The position numbers and the translations under genes were made by a program. Shown piece after piece: positions 52,009 to 60,823 of a DNA stretch of 64,000 nucleotides (the stretch's first letter is position 1; each line of letters starts with the position of its first letter). A model generated the notes under the pieces. The model saw only the letters and a program-made list of their open reading frames with translations, was not told the origin of the DNA and did not search any database. The stretch is from Opitutia bacterium. GTDB lineage: Bacteria; Verrucomicrobiota; Verrucomicrobiia; Opitutales; Opitutaceae. The DNA lies in NCBI GenBank assembly GCA_947474365.1, contig CANJIU010000014.1, positions 1 to 64,000 of the forward strand, written 5' to 3'.

Positions 52009-53190
52009 ATGTCACTCCCCTCCTCCATCACCCGCCTGCCTGAGCGCACGGCGGAATTTGGCGCGTTGCTCACCCGCTGGGCCGAAATCAACTCCGGCTC
52101 GGGTCACCTCGCCGGTCTCGATCGGATGCGGACAGCCCTACGGGAGGAATTTGGCCGGATGGCCGGCGTCACGCTGGAGGAACTCCCCTGTCCTGGCACT
52201 GCGGCGGCGTTGCGCGTGAGCGTTCGCCCCGAAGCAAAATTCCGCCTGCTGCTCAGCGGCCATTTCGACACGGTCTACGAGGCCAACGATGCGTTTCAGA
52301 ACTGCCGCTGGCTCGACACGGAGCGACTCAACGGCCCGGGAGTCGCCGACATGAAGGGCGGCCTGCTGACCATGCTTGCCGCCCTCCAGGCGTTCGAGGC
52401 GGCGCCGCATGCCGGGGAAATCGGCTGGGATGCGTTGTTCACCCCCGACGAAGAGACGGGCTCGCACGGCAGCGCTCACCTTTTCCGCGAGGCGCCGCAA
52501 CGCGTGCAGTTTGGATTGGTGTTCGAGCCCGCCCGCCCCAACGGCAATCTCGTCCACTCGCGCAAGGGGACCGGCGGCGTGCTCGTCACCTGCCACGGCC
52601 GCGCCTCGCATGCGGCGAAGATTCCGAATGACGGACGCAACGCGATCCTCGCGCTCGCCGAATTTCTCCTCGCCGCCAGCAAGATTCCCGACGAGTTGCC
52701 GGGGGTCCTCGTCAACGTCGGCAACATCCGCGGCGGCGGGCCGGCCACCAACGTCGTGCCGGATTTCGCCGAGGCTGAACTCGACACGCGCGTCACGAAA
52801 TTCGCCGATCGCGAATTGCTCACGGCACGGTTGGAAAAGCTGGCGGCGGAAATTAACGCGCGCGACGGCTACCGGCTGGAACTCAAGATCTGGTTCAATC
52901 GCCCGCCCAAGGAGTGTCTGCCGCCCGAGGAAAAATTGTTTCCCGAGTGGCAGCGGGCCGCCCATGACGTAGGTCTCGCGCCGTTTACGTGGGTCCACAC
53001 CGGCGGTGCGTCCGACGGCAATTTCCTCACGGCCGCCGGCCTGCCCAACCTCGACGGCCTCGGGCCCGTCGGCGATCAATTGCACAGCAACCGCGAGTTC
53101 GTCGTCGTGCCCACCATCGCCCAGCGCGCGCAAGTCGTCGCCCTCGTGATGCACCGCCTCGCGGCCGGCGAAATCGACCGTCCGAGTTGA
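52009..53190 (+). CDS. M20-family metallopeptidase/hydrolase
   Basis: 393 residues. It resembles glutamate carboxypeptidase/CPG2-type M20 enzymes. Zinc-site motifs are SGHFDTVYEAN (His and Asp), GVADMKGGLLTMLAAL (bridging Asp) and FTPDEETGSHGSAHLF (catalytic Glu and metal Glu). The dimerisation domain in the middle (about 175-290) is seen around HGRASHAAKIPNDGRNAILALA. The C-terminus has WVHTGGASDGNFLTAAGLPNLDGLGPVGDQLHSNREFV, with the remaining ligands. An in-frame ATG at 51988 gives seven extra residues. Substrate unknown; release of an amino acid or small acyl group is likely. Confidence 0.93.
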   Translation: MSLPSSITRLPERTAEFGALLTRWAEINSGSGHLAGLDRMRTALREEFGRMAGVTLEELPCPGTAAALRVSVRPEAKFRLLLSGHFDTVYEANDAFQNCRWLDTERLNGPGVADMKGGLLTMLAALQAFEAAPHAGEIGWDALFTPDEETGSHGSAHLFREAPQRVQFGLVFEPARPNGNLVHSRKGTGGVLVTCHGRASHAAKIPNDGRNAILALAEFLLAASKIPDELPGVLVNVGNIRGGGPATNVVPDFAEAELDTRVTKFADRELLTARLEKLAAEINARDGYRLELKIWFNRPPKECLPPEEKLFPEWQRAAHDVGLAPFTWVHTGGASDGNFLTAAGLPNLDGLGPVGDQLHSNREFVVVPTIAQRAQVVALVMHRLAAGEIDRPS

Positions 53191-53352
53191 ACCGACAGCT
53201 GCACGGAACTATCTCCGGGAGCGTCGCGGGGAGTTGCGCCGATTTTTTTGTCATCCATTAGATGACAAACTTTTCCGGGACTCCGGGGGAAGAGGGGAGT
53301 TTTCAGCGCAAGTGTGCCTGGGTCGTCGGGAACTCCTGGACCTCACCGGTAG
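53191..53352. other. Spacer upstream of the TonB-receptor remnant
   Basis: No gene. It holds the palindrome at 53247-53269 and otherwise GC-rich sequence with short homopolymer runs. I infer that a longer gene, of which only the 3' end remains at 53353-53526, has been deleted here. Confidence 0.4.
53247..53269. promoter_or_regulatory. Perfect 9-base palindrome, likely operator
   Basis: TTTGTCATC (53247-53255) and GATGACAAA (53261-53269) are perfect inverted arms around a CATTA centre. The symmetry and size suit a dimeric regulator such as a LacI- or GntR-family protein. It lies upstream of the receptor remnant and of the enolase-sulfatase operon. No T-run follows on either strand. Confidence 0.5.
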
Positions 53353-53526
53353 GCCAGCGACTTCGCGAGCAATGACGCGCTGGTGAGCCGTCGGTGGAAG
53401 CTAAATTTCGACGCGAACACGCTCGACGCGGCGCCCGAGCGGCCGTACGTCGGGACATCGCCGCGCATGCCTTACTACGGCGACACCGGCCGCACCTATG
53501 TGCTCGGCATCACTTTCAATTACTGA
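53353..53526 (+). pseudogene. C-terminal remnant of a TonB-dependent receptor
   Basis: A 57-codon open stretch with no start codon follows a TAG at 53350. It reads WKLNFDANTLDAAPERPYVG...GDTGRTYVLGITFNY and then stops. The tail has the look of a last barrel strands pair of Verrucomicrobial TonB-dependent receptors: RTYxLGITFNY ending in an aromatic residue, the outer-membrane insertion signal. The rest of the receptor (normally 600-1000 residues) is missing. It lies directly before a sulfatase operon, where such receptors usually sit. Confidence 0.6.
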
Positions 53527-53551
53527 TTCTGATCGGTTGCTTCGTCGCCCC

Positions 53552-54820
53552 TTGACCCATCGACCGACACTGCCCCCGTTCCTCGTCACCCGGCGTCGCT
53601 TCCTCCGCGATTGCACCCTGCGTGCGGCTGCGCTCGCGGCCCTGCCCGAAAATGCCACCATCCGGGCCGCAAACGCCCCATCCGGCATGAACCCCCGTCC
53701 GCTCCTCACCCTCACGCACGCCACGCTGGCCGACCCGGACGGTCATCATGCGGCGTTGCGCCTCAAGGGCGACTGGCTGGTGCTCGGCATCAGCGACGGG
53801 CGCCATATCGGTTTGGGGGAAATCAGCCACAGCATGGACGATTCCGCTTGTTTGCGGCGGGCCCGGGAACTCTTCGATACCCATATTGCCCGGGCTCCGG
53901 GCGGATTTGAACTCGATTCCACCGCCATCGCGAGACTTGACCGCGGGGCATTCGCGACCGCACCGGATCTCATCACGGCGACGGCCATCTCCGGACTCAA
54001 TCAGGCACTGCTCGATCTCACGGCGCAGCGCGCCGGTGTCCCGGTCTGGCGGTTGTTCCGTCCAAGCGGCGCGCCGGTGAAGGCCGACGTCGCCTGCTAC
54101 GTCACCCTCAACCGCGCACTCCGGGCCCGGGCGATTCCGGACTTCCTCCACGCCGTGGAAGCTGCCCGCGCATTGGGCGTCGACGCGGTGAAATTGACGC
54201 CATTCGAAGCCGTCACCCGCGACGGCAACCAACTCGAACAGTGCGAGGATGGGTTCGCGCGCCTCGACGCCGTGCGGAAGGAATTTCCACGGGCCTCCCT
54301 GCGGGTCGATTGCCACGAGCGGTTTACTCCGACGGCTGCCCGCGCACTCATGCCGCGTTTTTCCGCGCTGAGACTCGACTGGCTTGAGGAGCCCTGCCCA
54401 CCCGGGCCCGCGTTGGGCGAATTGCGCCGGCAATCCAAACTGCCGCTCGCAGTCGGAGAATTGTTTTTTGGCGAGGACCGCTTTCGCGAATTGCTCACAT
54501 CCGGCTGGGCCGACGTCATCATGCCGGACCCGAAGCACGTCGGCGGATTCAACGCCCTTGTCCGCGTCTGTGAGATGGCGGGAGCACTGTCCGGCCAGGT
54601 TTCGCCGCACAACCCCTCCGGTCCCGTCGCGGCGTGCGCGGCGGTTCAGGCGGCGGCGCTCTCGCCCGCCGTGACGTCGATCGAACTCATCCTCACCAGC
54701 GATCCCACGCGGCAGCCCTGCCGCGAACTGCTCCACGACGGAAAGCTCCGCGTGCCGACGACCCCAGGGTGGGGTCTGCCCGACGAAATCAGGCAACGCG
54801 TCCGCGCCGCCAGCGTCTAA
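53552..54820 (+). CDS. Enolase-superfamily (mandelate racemase-like) enzyme, possibly Tat-exported
   Basis: 422 residues. A twin-arginine-like leader (VTRRRFLRDCTLRAAALAAL) precedes the domain. Metal ligands fit the superfamily: RVDCHERF (Asp), LDWLEEPCPP (Glu) and PLAVGELFFGE (Glu), with DVIMPDPKHVGGF and SPHNPSGPVA, a pattern typical of acid-sugar dehydratases. The lysine is in DAVKLTP. The likely reaction is dehydration or epimerisation of a sugar acid. The start is uncertain: TTG at 53552, ATG at 53498 or ATG at 53687 (which would remove the leader). It opens a probable operon with two sulfatases and an unrecognised protein. Confidence 0.82.
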   Translation: MTHRPTLPPFLVTRRRFLRDCTLRAAALAALPENATIRAANAPSGMNPRPLLTLTHATLADPDGHHAALRLKGDWLVLGISDGRHIGLGEISHSMDDSACLRRARELFDTHIARAPGGFELDSTAIARLDRGAFATAPDLITATAISGLNQALLDLTAQRAGVPVWRLFRPSGAPVKADVACYVTLNRALRARAIPDFLHAVEAARALGVDAVKLTPFEAVTRDGNQLEQCEDGFARLDAVRKEFPRASLRVDCHERFTPTAARALMPRFSALRLDWLEEPCPPGPALGELRRQSKLPLAVGELFFGEDRFRELLTSGWADVIMPDPKHVGGFNALVRVCEMAGALSGQVSPHNPSGPVAACAAVQAAALSPAVTSIELILTSDPTRQPCRELLHDGKLRVPTTPGWGLPDEIRQRVRAASV

Positions 54821-54856
54821 TCCTGCCTGGAACCACTCAATTTCTCTGCCCTACGC

Positions 54857-56377
54857 ATGAACTCCACCCGTCGCGATTTCCTCACCCAAACCGTGGCCGC
54901 CGGCACCCTGGCGGCCGTCGGTGCTGCTTCCGCTCGCGCCGCCGCCTCCTCCTCGGCCGCCCCGACCCTCGCCCCGATGGCTGCGCGGCCCAACGTCCTC
55001 TACATCATCATGGAGGATACCGGCCCGCATTTCGGCTGCTACGACGAGCCGCTCGTGCAAACCCCAAATCTCGACCGACTGGCCGCACAGGGCGTGCGCT
55101 TTGCCAACACGTTTTGCACCGCGCCCGTCTGCTCGGCCAGCCGCTCGGCGTTGATGAGCGGCTGCTATCAGACGTACACTGGTTGCCACAATCATCGCAC
55201 CTGGAGTTGGAACAAGCGGGCCCTGCCGGCGCCGGCGGCCCATCTCTGCGACTGGTTTCGCGCCGCGGGTTACTACACCTGCAATCTCCAACCCTCCGGC
55301 AAGACCAAGGGCAAGGGCCCCATCGCCAAACTCAACGGCGCCGCCGGAGCGGGCAAACTCGATCACAATTTCCTCACGACGGCGCCCAAGCCGGGAGATC
55401 CGTTCGACGGTACCGACTGGAACCAGCGCGCCGCCGGCCAGCCGTTCTTCGCGCATATCACGATTATTGAGACGCACAAAGGCGGCGGTTGGACGACCGC
55501 CCGCCAACAGCCCAAATCGGAGCTCGTCGATCCCAACAAACTCAAACTGCCGCCGTATTATCCCGACCACCCAGTCGCCCGCGATGAGTACGCCAACTAT
55601 CTCGACGCGGTGCACCTCGTCGACGGTTACGTGGGCAAGGTGCTCGCTCGGCTCGAAGCGGAAGGGCTGGCCAAGAACACCGTCGTCGTCCTCTCCTCCG
55701 ATCACGGCCCGCTTTTCCGCGGCAAACAGTTTCTCTACGACAACGGCCTGCGCATCCCGCTGATCATCCGCTTTCCCGACGGACGTGGAGCCGGCACGGT
55801 CGACCCGCGTCTCGCGCATGGCGTCGACCTCGCGCCCACCATGCTCGCCGCCTGCGGGATCACGCCGCCGGCCGGGGCGATGCACGGACGGGATCTCTTT
55901 GCCCCGGGCGCCGCCCGCCCCACGCACGTCTTTGCCGCCCGGGACCGCATGGACACCTCGATCGACCGCATGCGCGCCGTCCGCACTGAACGGTTCAAGT
56001 ACATCCGCAATTATCTGCCGGCGGTGCCCTACATGCAACACAACGCCTACAAGGAAAACGGCTATCCGACCTGGAACCTCGTGAAGGAATTGACCAAGGC
56101 CGGCACGATCACTCCGCTCGAAGCCGCGCTCTTTGCCGCCCCCACCAAGCCGATCGAAGAACTGTACGACCTCGCGGCCGATCCGCACGAAGTCAAAAAC
56201 CTCGCGTCGGTTCGCGCCCACGCCGCCACGTTGAAGCAATTGCGTGGCCTGGTCGACGGATTCGTGCGCGACTACGACCGCGGCACCGCTTACGAAGATC
56301 CGGTGGAAATTTACCGGGGGTACAACGGTGCGCTGCCGGAGGAAACCGAAGGCGGCAGGGCAAAGTCGGAAAAATGA
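54857..56377 (+). CDS. Tat-exported sulfatase
   Basis: 506 residues. A Tat leader (STRRDFLTQTVAAGTLAAV) is followed by RPNVLYIIMEDTGPHFG (metal site). The formylglycine cysteine is C92 in CSASR, matching C-x-x-x-R of type I sulfatases, with A replacing the commoner P. VVVLSSDHGPLFRGK supplies further metal-binding residues. It hydrolyses sulfate esters of carbohydrates or other compounds; the substrate is unknown. Activation needs a formylglycine-generating enzyme, not present in this window. The start lies 36 bases after the enolase-superfamily gene; its stop overlaps the next sulfatase (ATGA). Confidence 0.93.
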   Translation: MNSTRRDFLTQTVAAGTLAAVGAASARAAASSSAAPTLAPMAARPNVLYIIMEDTGPHFGCYDEPLVQTPNLDRLAAQGVRFANTFCTAPVCSASRSALMSGCYQTYTGCHNHRTWSWNKRALPAPAAHLCDWFRAAGYYTCNLQPSGKTKGKGPIAKLNGAAGAGKLDHNFLTTAPKPGDPFDGTDWNQRAAGQPFFAHITIIETHKGGGWTTARQQPKSELVDPNKLKLPPYYPDHPVARDEYANYLDAVHLVDGYVGKVLARLEAEGLAKNTVVVLSSDHGPLFRGKQFLYDNGLRIPLIIRFPDGRGAGTVDPRLAHGVDLAPTMLAACGITPPAGAMHGRDLFAPGAARPTHVFAARDRMDTSIDRMRAVRTERFKYIRNYLPAVPYMQHNAYKENGYPTWNLVKELTKAGTITPLEAALFAAPTKPIEELYDLAADPHEVKNLASVRAHAATLKQLRGLVDGFVRDYDRGTAYEDPVEIYRGYNGALPEETEGGRAKSEK

Positions 56378-57816
56378 GCCTGCACCGAAGGCTGACCGTG
56401 GTGGCCGTGATTGCCGTCCTCGCCGTAATCGCCGGCGGGAACATCGCCACCGCGGCGACGGCGCCCCGTCCCAACCTCGTCTTCATCCTCGCCGATGATC
56501 TCGGATTCGGCGAGGTCTCCTTCAACGGCCAAAAACGTTACGCCACCCCGAACATCGATCGGATTGCGCGGGAGGGCATGGCGTTTGTCCAGGCCTATGC
56601 GGGGTCGACGATCTGCGCCCCGTCGCGCAATGCGCTGATGACCGGTCACCACACCGGACATGCCAGTGTGCGGAACAATTTCGCCGGCGGCGGATCGGGC
56701 GGCGACCGCGTCGCGCTCAAACCCTCCGACACCACCATCGCCCAGCGACTCCGCGGCGCCGGCTACACCACCGCGCTCATCGGCAAATGGGGCTTGGGCG
56801 AACCCGAGACCGAGTCCGCACCTTGGCGCAAGGGCTGGGATTTTTTCTACGGCTTCGTCAACCAGGCGCAGGCCCATAACCAGTATCCGGAGTTCCTTTA
56901 CCGGCAGCTCACCCCCGAACCGCTCGCCGAGAATTTCGGCCACAAGGAGGGCGTCTACGCCAACGACCGCTTCACCGAGGAGGGCCTCGCGTTCCTCGCC
57001 CGCGCCGCCGCCGACCGGAAGCCGTTTTATCTCTTCATGAGCTACACGACGCCGCATTCGGATCTCCGCTGCCCGTCCGATTCGATCGAGGAGGTGAAGA
57101 AGGCGAACGCCTGGGCACGGGAGCGCGGCGCCAGGGAATCGTCGTTGATTTTTTCCGCCATGATGCTGCGACTCGACCGCGACGTCGGGCGTCTGCTGGA
57201 CAAAATCAAGGCGCTCGGACTCGACGACAGCACGCTGGTCATTTTCACCGGCGACAACGGCGCCCATTCCGAGGACGACAAGGACAACGAGTTCTTCGCC
57301 GCCAGCGGCCGGTTCCGCGGGATCAAGCGCGACCTTTTTGAAGGCGGAATTCGTGAACCGTTTTTTGCCCGCTGGCCCGGTCGCGTCGCGCCCGGCTCCA
57401 CCAGCGAACACGTGCTGGCGTTTTGGGATTTTTCCGCCACGGCCCTCGAACTGGCCGGACAGCCCCGCCCCGCCGACCTGCCGGCCGAGGGTGTCAGTTT
57501 CGCCCCAACGCTGCTTGGGCGCACGAGGGACCAGACGAAGCACGACCATCTTTACTGGGAAATCTCAATCAAGGGAGAGGCCCGCCAGGCCGTGCGTGAG
57601 GACCGTTGGAAGGCCGTGCGCAACGGCCTCACTGCAAAGCTTGAACTCTACGATCTCGCCACGGATTCCGGCGAGACCAACGACGTCGCCGACAAGAATC
57701 CCAATCTCGTCGCACGGTTTACTGCGATGCTGGCCGCCGACCACGTCGACAACCCCGACTTCCCGCTCACCCCGGGCGCGGCCTCCAAGATTAAGAACAA
57801 ATCCAAGAAACCATGA
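56374..57816 (+). CDS. Secreted sulfatase
   Basis: 480 residues. A Sec-type signal (LTVVAVIAVLAVIAGGNIATAATA) precedes RPNLVFILADDLGFGEVSF (metal Asp pair). The formylglycine cysteine is C81 in CAPSR, the canonical C-x-P-S-R motif. TALIGKWGLGEPE, MSYTTPHSDLRCP and VIFTGDNGAHSEDDKD are typical sulfatase landmarks. It starts inside the stop of the previous sulfatase, and its own stop overlaps the next gene, so all three are probably translated as one coupled unit. The two sulfatases have different leaders and differ strongly in sequence, so different sulfated substrates are likely. Confidence 0.95.
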   Translation: MSLHRRLTVVAVIAVLAVIAGGNIATAATAPRPNLVFILADDLGFGEVSFNGQKRYATPNIDRIAREGMAFVQAYAGSTICAPSRNALMTGHHTGHASVRNNFAGGGSGGDRVALKPSDTTIAQRLRGAGYTTALIGKWGLGEPETESAPWRKGWDFFYGFVNQAQAHNQYPEFLYRQLTPEPLAENFGHKEGVYANDRFTEEGLAFLARAAADRKPFYLFMSYTTPHSDLRCPSDSIEEVKKANAWARERGARESSLIFSAMMLRLDRDVGRLLDKIKALGLDDSTLVIFTGDNGAHSEDDKDNEFFAASGRFRGIKRDLFEGGIREPFFARWPGRVAPGSTSEHVLAFWDFSATALELAGQPRPADLPAEGVSFAPTLLGRTRDQTKHDHLYWEISIKGEARQAVREDRWKAVRNGLTAKLELYDLATDSGETNDVADKNPNLVARFTAMLAADHVDNPDFPLTPGAASKIKNKSKKP

Positions 57817-58916
57817 ACCGCCGCTCCTTTCTCACCACCTCTGCGGGCGTCGCCGCCGCTGGCACCCTGCCCAGGTTGGCCGCCGCGGACAAACCGGCGG
57901 TCAAGTCCGTCAACCGGACCACGACCAAGATCGCCGCCTATTACCTGCGCGCACACATGTACACCTGCGTGCCGCGGCACATCCGCGAGGACATGGAGTG
58001 GATGGCGAGCATCGGCACCGACTACGTGTGCGTCGGCGTGCTCGAGCAGGACCTCACCGCGGCCTACGAAAACCACGCCATGATCGCGAAGGAGGCGGCC
58101 CGCGTCGGCATGAAAATCATCGCCGTCCCGTGCCGTTGGGGCGGGCTCACCGCGGGTGCCCCCAAGATGCCGAGCCTCTTCACCATCCTCAATCCCGACA
58201 CGTGGATCGTGAACAAAAAGGGATCAACCCAGGTCATGGTCAGAGTCTCCGGCGCCATCAGCAGTGTGCATCACCCGAAGACGTTCGAGTTTTTTTGCGA
58301 GACGCTGACCGAGATGTACAAGCAGCATCCCAACATGGCCGGATTCATCATCGATGAGCCAAAGTGTTTTCTGTACGACCAGTCGCCGGCGGCGGTGGCC
58401 GCGATCGGCAAGGACGCGCCGATGACCGCGCACTATGCCGCGGCGAGCAAGTTCTTCGGGCGCGTCTGTGCCTTCGCGAAGCAGAAATGGCCGGACAAGC
58501 TCACGCTCATGTTTCAACAGGCGCACAATCCCGCCGACGAACTCGCCGCCGGCGCCGCTACCCCGAACCTCGATTACTACGGCACGGACGGACGGCCCTG
58601 GACGCTGGAGGACGACAAGAAAATGGAAGGAGGCGGCGACGGACAGGAGAGCGGCAAGGGCAAGGTTCTGCTCAGCGGAAAAGGTGAGTCCTTCATCAAG
58701 GCCGCCCACTCCGTGCCGGGTCGGAAGAGCTTCTTCCTGATGGAAAATCACAACCTGCAGGCGTCGATGATTGAGCCGATGGATCGCAACTATCCCGCCG
58801 TCCTCGCACTCAAGCCCGACATGGCGACCTACTATTACTACCCGCGCAACGTTGAGGACGCCGACCGTGCAATGGCCGTCATCGGCAAACATATCAAAAA
58901 ATTCACCCAGGGCTGA
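57813..58916 (+). CDS. Unrecognised Tat-exported protein of the sulfatase operon
   Basis: 367 residues with a twin-arginine leader (MNRRSFLTTSAGVAAAGTLPRL). I recognise no family with confidence. The body reads like an alpha/beta barrel hydrolase: GFIIDEPKCFLYDQ (an acidic DE pair typical of barrel glycosidases, about residue 180), DYYGTDGRPW (about 255-265) and SFFLMENHNLQ (about 305-315). Near the start, TKIAAYYLRAHMYTCVPRHIREDMEWMASIGTDYVCV resembles glycosidase barrel openings. It is translationally coupled to the upstream sulfatase (ATGA), which suggests a periplasmic role on the same sulfated substrate. A glycoside hydrolase is the best guess. Confidence 0.75.
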   Translation: MNRRSFLTTSAGVAAAGTLPRLAAADKPAVKSVNRTTTKIAAYYLRAHMYTCVPRHIREDMEWMASIGTDYVCVGVLEQDLTAAYENHAMIAKEAARVGMKIIAVPCRWGGLTAGAPKMPSLFTILNPDTWIVNKKGSTQVMVRVSGAISSVHHPKTFEFFCETLTEMYKQHPNMAGFIIDEPKCFLYDQSPAAVAAIGKDAPMTAHYAAASKFFGRVCAFAKQKWPDKLTLMFQQAHNPADELAAGAATPNLDYYGTDGRPWTLEDDKKMEGGGDGQESGKGKVLLSGKGESFIKAAHSVPGRKSFFLMENHNLQASMIEPMDRNYPAVLALKPDMATYYYYPRNVEDADRAMAVIGKHIKKFTQG

Positions 58917-59003
58917 GGGCGGAAGAGGGACCACCCATCGACGAACGAACCGTTCTCCACCGGATTCTTGAGGTGAACTGCGACCGCTTCCTCCGCAACG
59001 AGC

Positions 59004-59495
59004 TCACTTTTTCTTTTGCAGCTCCCGCAGCGCCCGCAAGTCCGGATCGTCCTTGGCGGCCTGTTTGAAGCGACCGTCCATCCGGCAAGCCGTCGCGAGC
59101 CGGGCTCGCGCGCTGGCCAACTCCCCGAGCAGCGAATCGTAGCAGGCGAGATTGTAGTGCAGCACCGCACTTGCCTTGCCATGCCGGATTTCCGCCTTGA
59201 GCAACACCTCGCGGGCCTCCTCGACCTGCTCCAACTCGCGTAGAGCATAAGCCCAGCCGATCCAGCTGTTTTCCATCTCAGGATGCCTCCAGGCAAGGTT
59301 GCTCGCCACCGCCACCGCGCGCTTCCACTGCCGCGCCGCGATGTGCAGATCGATCCTTACGGAAGAAACCTCGGGCAGCTCACGATCTTCCGGATCAATC
59401 GCATCGAGTTCCGTCTCGGCCTCGGAGAACATCGAAAGACCGATGTAGCCGAGCGCGTACGATACCCGACGGCGCGTCTGTCGGCTGCCGCTCAT
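59004..59495 (-). CDS. Small TPR protein
   Basis: 163 residues consisting largely of helical TPR units: ALGYIGLSMFSEAETELDAIDP, IAARQWKRAVAVASNLAWRHPE, SWIGWAYALRELEQVEEAREVLLKAE and AVLHYNLACYDSLLGELASARARLATAC. There is no signal peptide. Function is unknown, probably protein-protein scaffolding. Its start overlaps the stop of the acetyl-xylan-esterase-like gene by four bases (ATGA), so it is the second gene of a minus-strand pair. Confidence 0.8.
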   Translation of the reverse strand: MSGSRQTRRRVSYALGYIGLSMFSEAETELDAIDPEDRELPEVSSVRIDLHIAARQWKRAVAVASNLAWRHPEMENSWIGWAYALRELEQVEEAREVLLKAEIRHGKASAVLHYNLACYDSLLGELASARARLATACRMDGRFKQAAKDDPDLRALRELQKKK

Positions 59496-60823
59496 CGTCG
59501 GTCGGTTGCCCTGCGCGCGTCCGCAAGGTGCCGCGCCACCGCCTCCCGCATCGCCTTGCCGGCCGCCGGCGAATTGGTGTGCCCCGAGGGGATGTCGTTA
59601 AAAATATCCTTTTTCGTCCTGAGCGCATTGTATGCCGCATAGACGCTCGTCGGCGGACAGGTCGTATCGATGAAACCCACGGTGAAGAACCCCGGCGCCT
59701 TCGCCTGCGCTGCAAAATTCACCCCGTCATAATAACGTACGGCCGTCACCACCTCCGGCGGCGCCGCCGTCCCGGTGGGGATGAATTTGGGCCAGCCGGC
59801 AATTCGGCCCGAGAGCGAACCGGTGTGATCGCAGCCCGCCGGCACCCCAGCCACGAAAAACGTGACGCGCTCATCCAATCCGGCCGCGGCGATCGCCTGC
59901 GCGCCACCCTGGCTCGAACCATAGACCACCACGGTGCGCCCGTCCCATTCCGGCTGCGCCGTGAGAAGATCAATCGCCCGAATCAGCCGGAGATACATTC
60001 CGAGAAAATAGACCGTTTCCCGCGACGTGCGCCCGGCCGTCCGATAGTCCTTCAGGTCACCCGCCGCCAGCGCCTCGTAAAAAGCCCTCTCGCGTCCGTT
60101 CGGCAGTCCGTGGGCGTTCATGTCCATCGCCAGCATGCCGTCCTTTGCCCATCCCACCGCCGAGGTAAGCCCCGAACTGTTCACTCCGGCGCCGTGCACA
60201 GTGAGGATGATGGGCAGAGTCCGCGGCTTCGCCCCGACCGGCCGTGCCAGATACGCCGATACACCCGAGACGACACTGTCGGCCTGGACATCAAACGTCT
60301 CCACGCCCTCGCGCGGCGATGGCACCGGGGTGAGCCGAGCGTTCACCGGCACTGCCGCCAGCACCTTTTTCTTTGCCGCCCAAAACGTCGCGAAGTCATC
60401 CGGCGCCGGTTGGCTGGGCCTGATCGCCGTGGGCTCGATCCCGGCACCGGCCAACGCCGTGAGGGCCGTCTCGCCCGATTTCCAGGTCGCCCGACATTGC
60501 AGAAACCCGGGCGTTTCCAGCGTCCCGGTCACCGTGGCCCGCCCGTCCGAAAGTGCGACGCGGCCGCTGCGCTTGGGGTCGACGCCATCCTGCGTGAGCG
60601 TCCACTGAACTTCGCCATCGCCCGCCGGTTTTCCATCGATCGCCAGCCTGATCGTGAACGTCACCGTCTCGCCGCGGAGATAGAGTGCATCGGCATGATC
60701 GACAGTCGCGGTCAGCACCTCGCGCGCCTTGGTATCGGCGGCGGCTCCCTGCAACGGCGCCACCGCGAGGCACGCTGCCACCAAGAGCCCCAACGCCACC
60801 CGCCAACTGAAACACGTTTTCAT
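59492..60823 (-). CDS. Secreted acetyl xylan esterase-like (AXE1 family) protein
   Basis: 443 residues. The signal peptide is CFSWRVALGLLVAACLAVAPLQGAAA. An N-terminal Ig-like region (about 30-120) precedes the AXE1 hydrolase, which begins DDFATFWAAKKKVLAAVPVN. The nucleophile elbow is VVYGSSQGGAQAIAAAGLDERV (Ser about 303), with VHGAG (oxyanion region), GFIDTTCPPTSVYAAYN (catalytic Asp) and IPSGHTNSP (catalytic His). It probably removes acetyl groups from xylan or related glycans in the periplasm or outside. Starts at 60832 and 60847 are alternatives. It precedes the TPR gene with a four-base overlap. Confidence 0.9.
   Translation of the reverse strand: MKTCFSWRVALGLLVAACLAVAPLQGAAADTKAREVLTATVDHADALYLRGETVTFTIRLAIDGKPAGDGEVQWTLTQDGVDPKRSGRVALSDGRATVTGTLETPGFLQCRATWKSGETALTALAGAGIEPTAIRPSQPAPDDFATFWAAKKKVLAAVPVNARLTPVPSPREGVETFDVQADSVVSGVSAYLARPVGAKPRTLPIILTVHGAGVNSSGLTSAVGWAKDGMLAMDMNAHGLPNGRERAFYEALAAGDLKDYRTAGRTSRETVYFLGMYLRLIRAIDLLTAQPEWDGRTVVVYGSSQGGAQAIAAAGLDERVTFFVAGVPAGCDHTGSLSGRIAGWPKFIPTGTAAPPEVVTAVRYYDGVNFAAQAKAPGFFTVGFIDTTCPPTSVYAAYNALRTKKDIFNDIPSGHTNSPAAGKAMREAVARHLADARRATDRR

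Noticed and set aside
54851..56239. 462-codon minus-strand ORF opposite the first sulfatase
   Set aside because: Shadow of the sulfatase gene, which has the formylglycine motif and a Tat leader.
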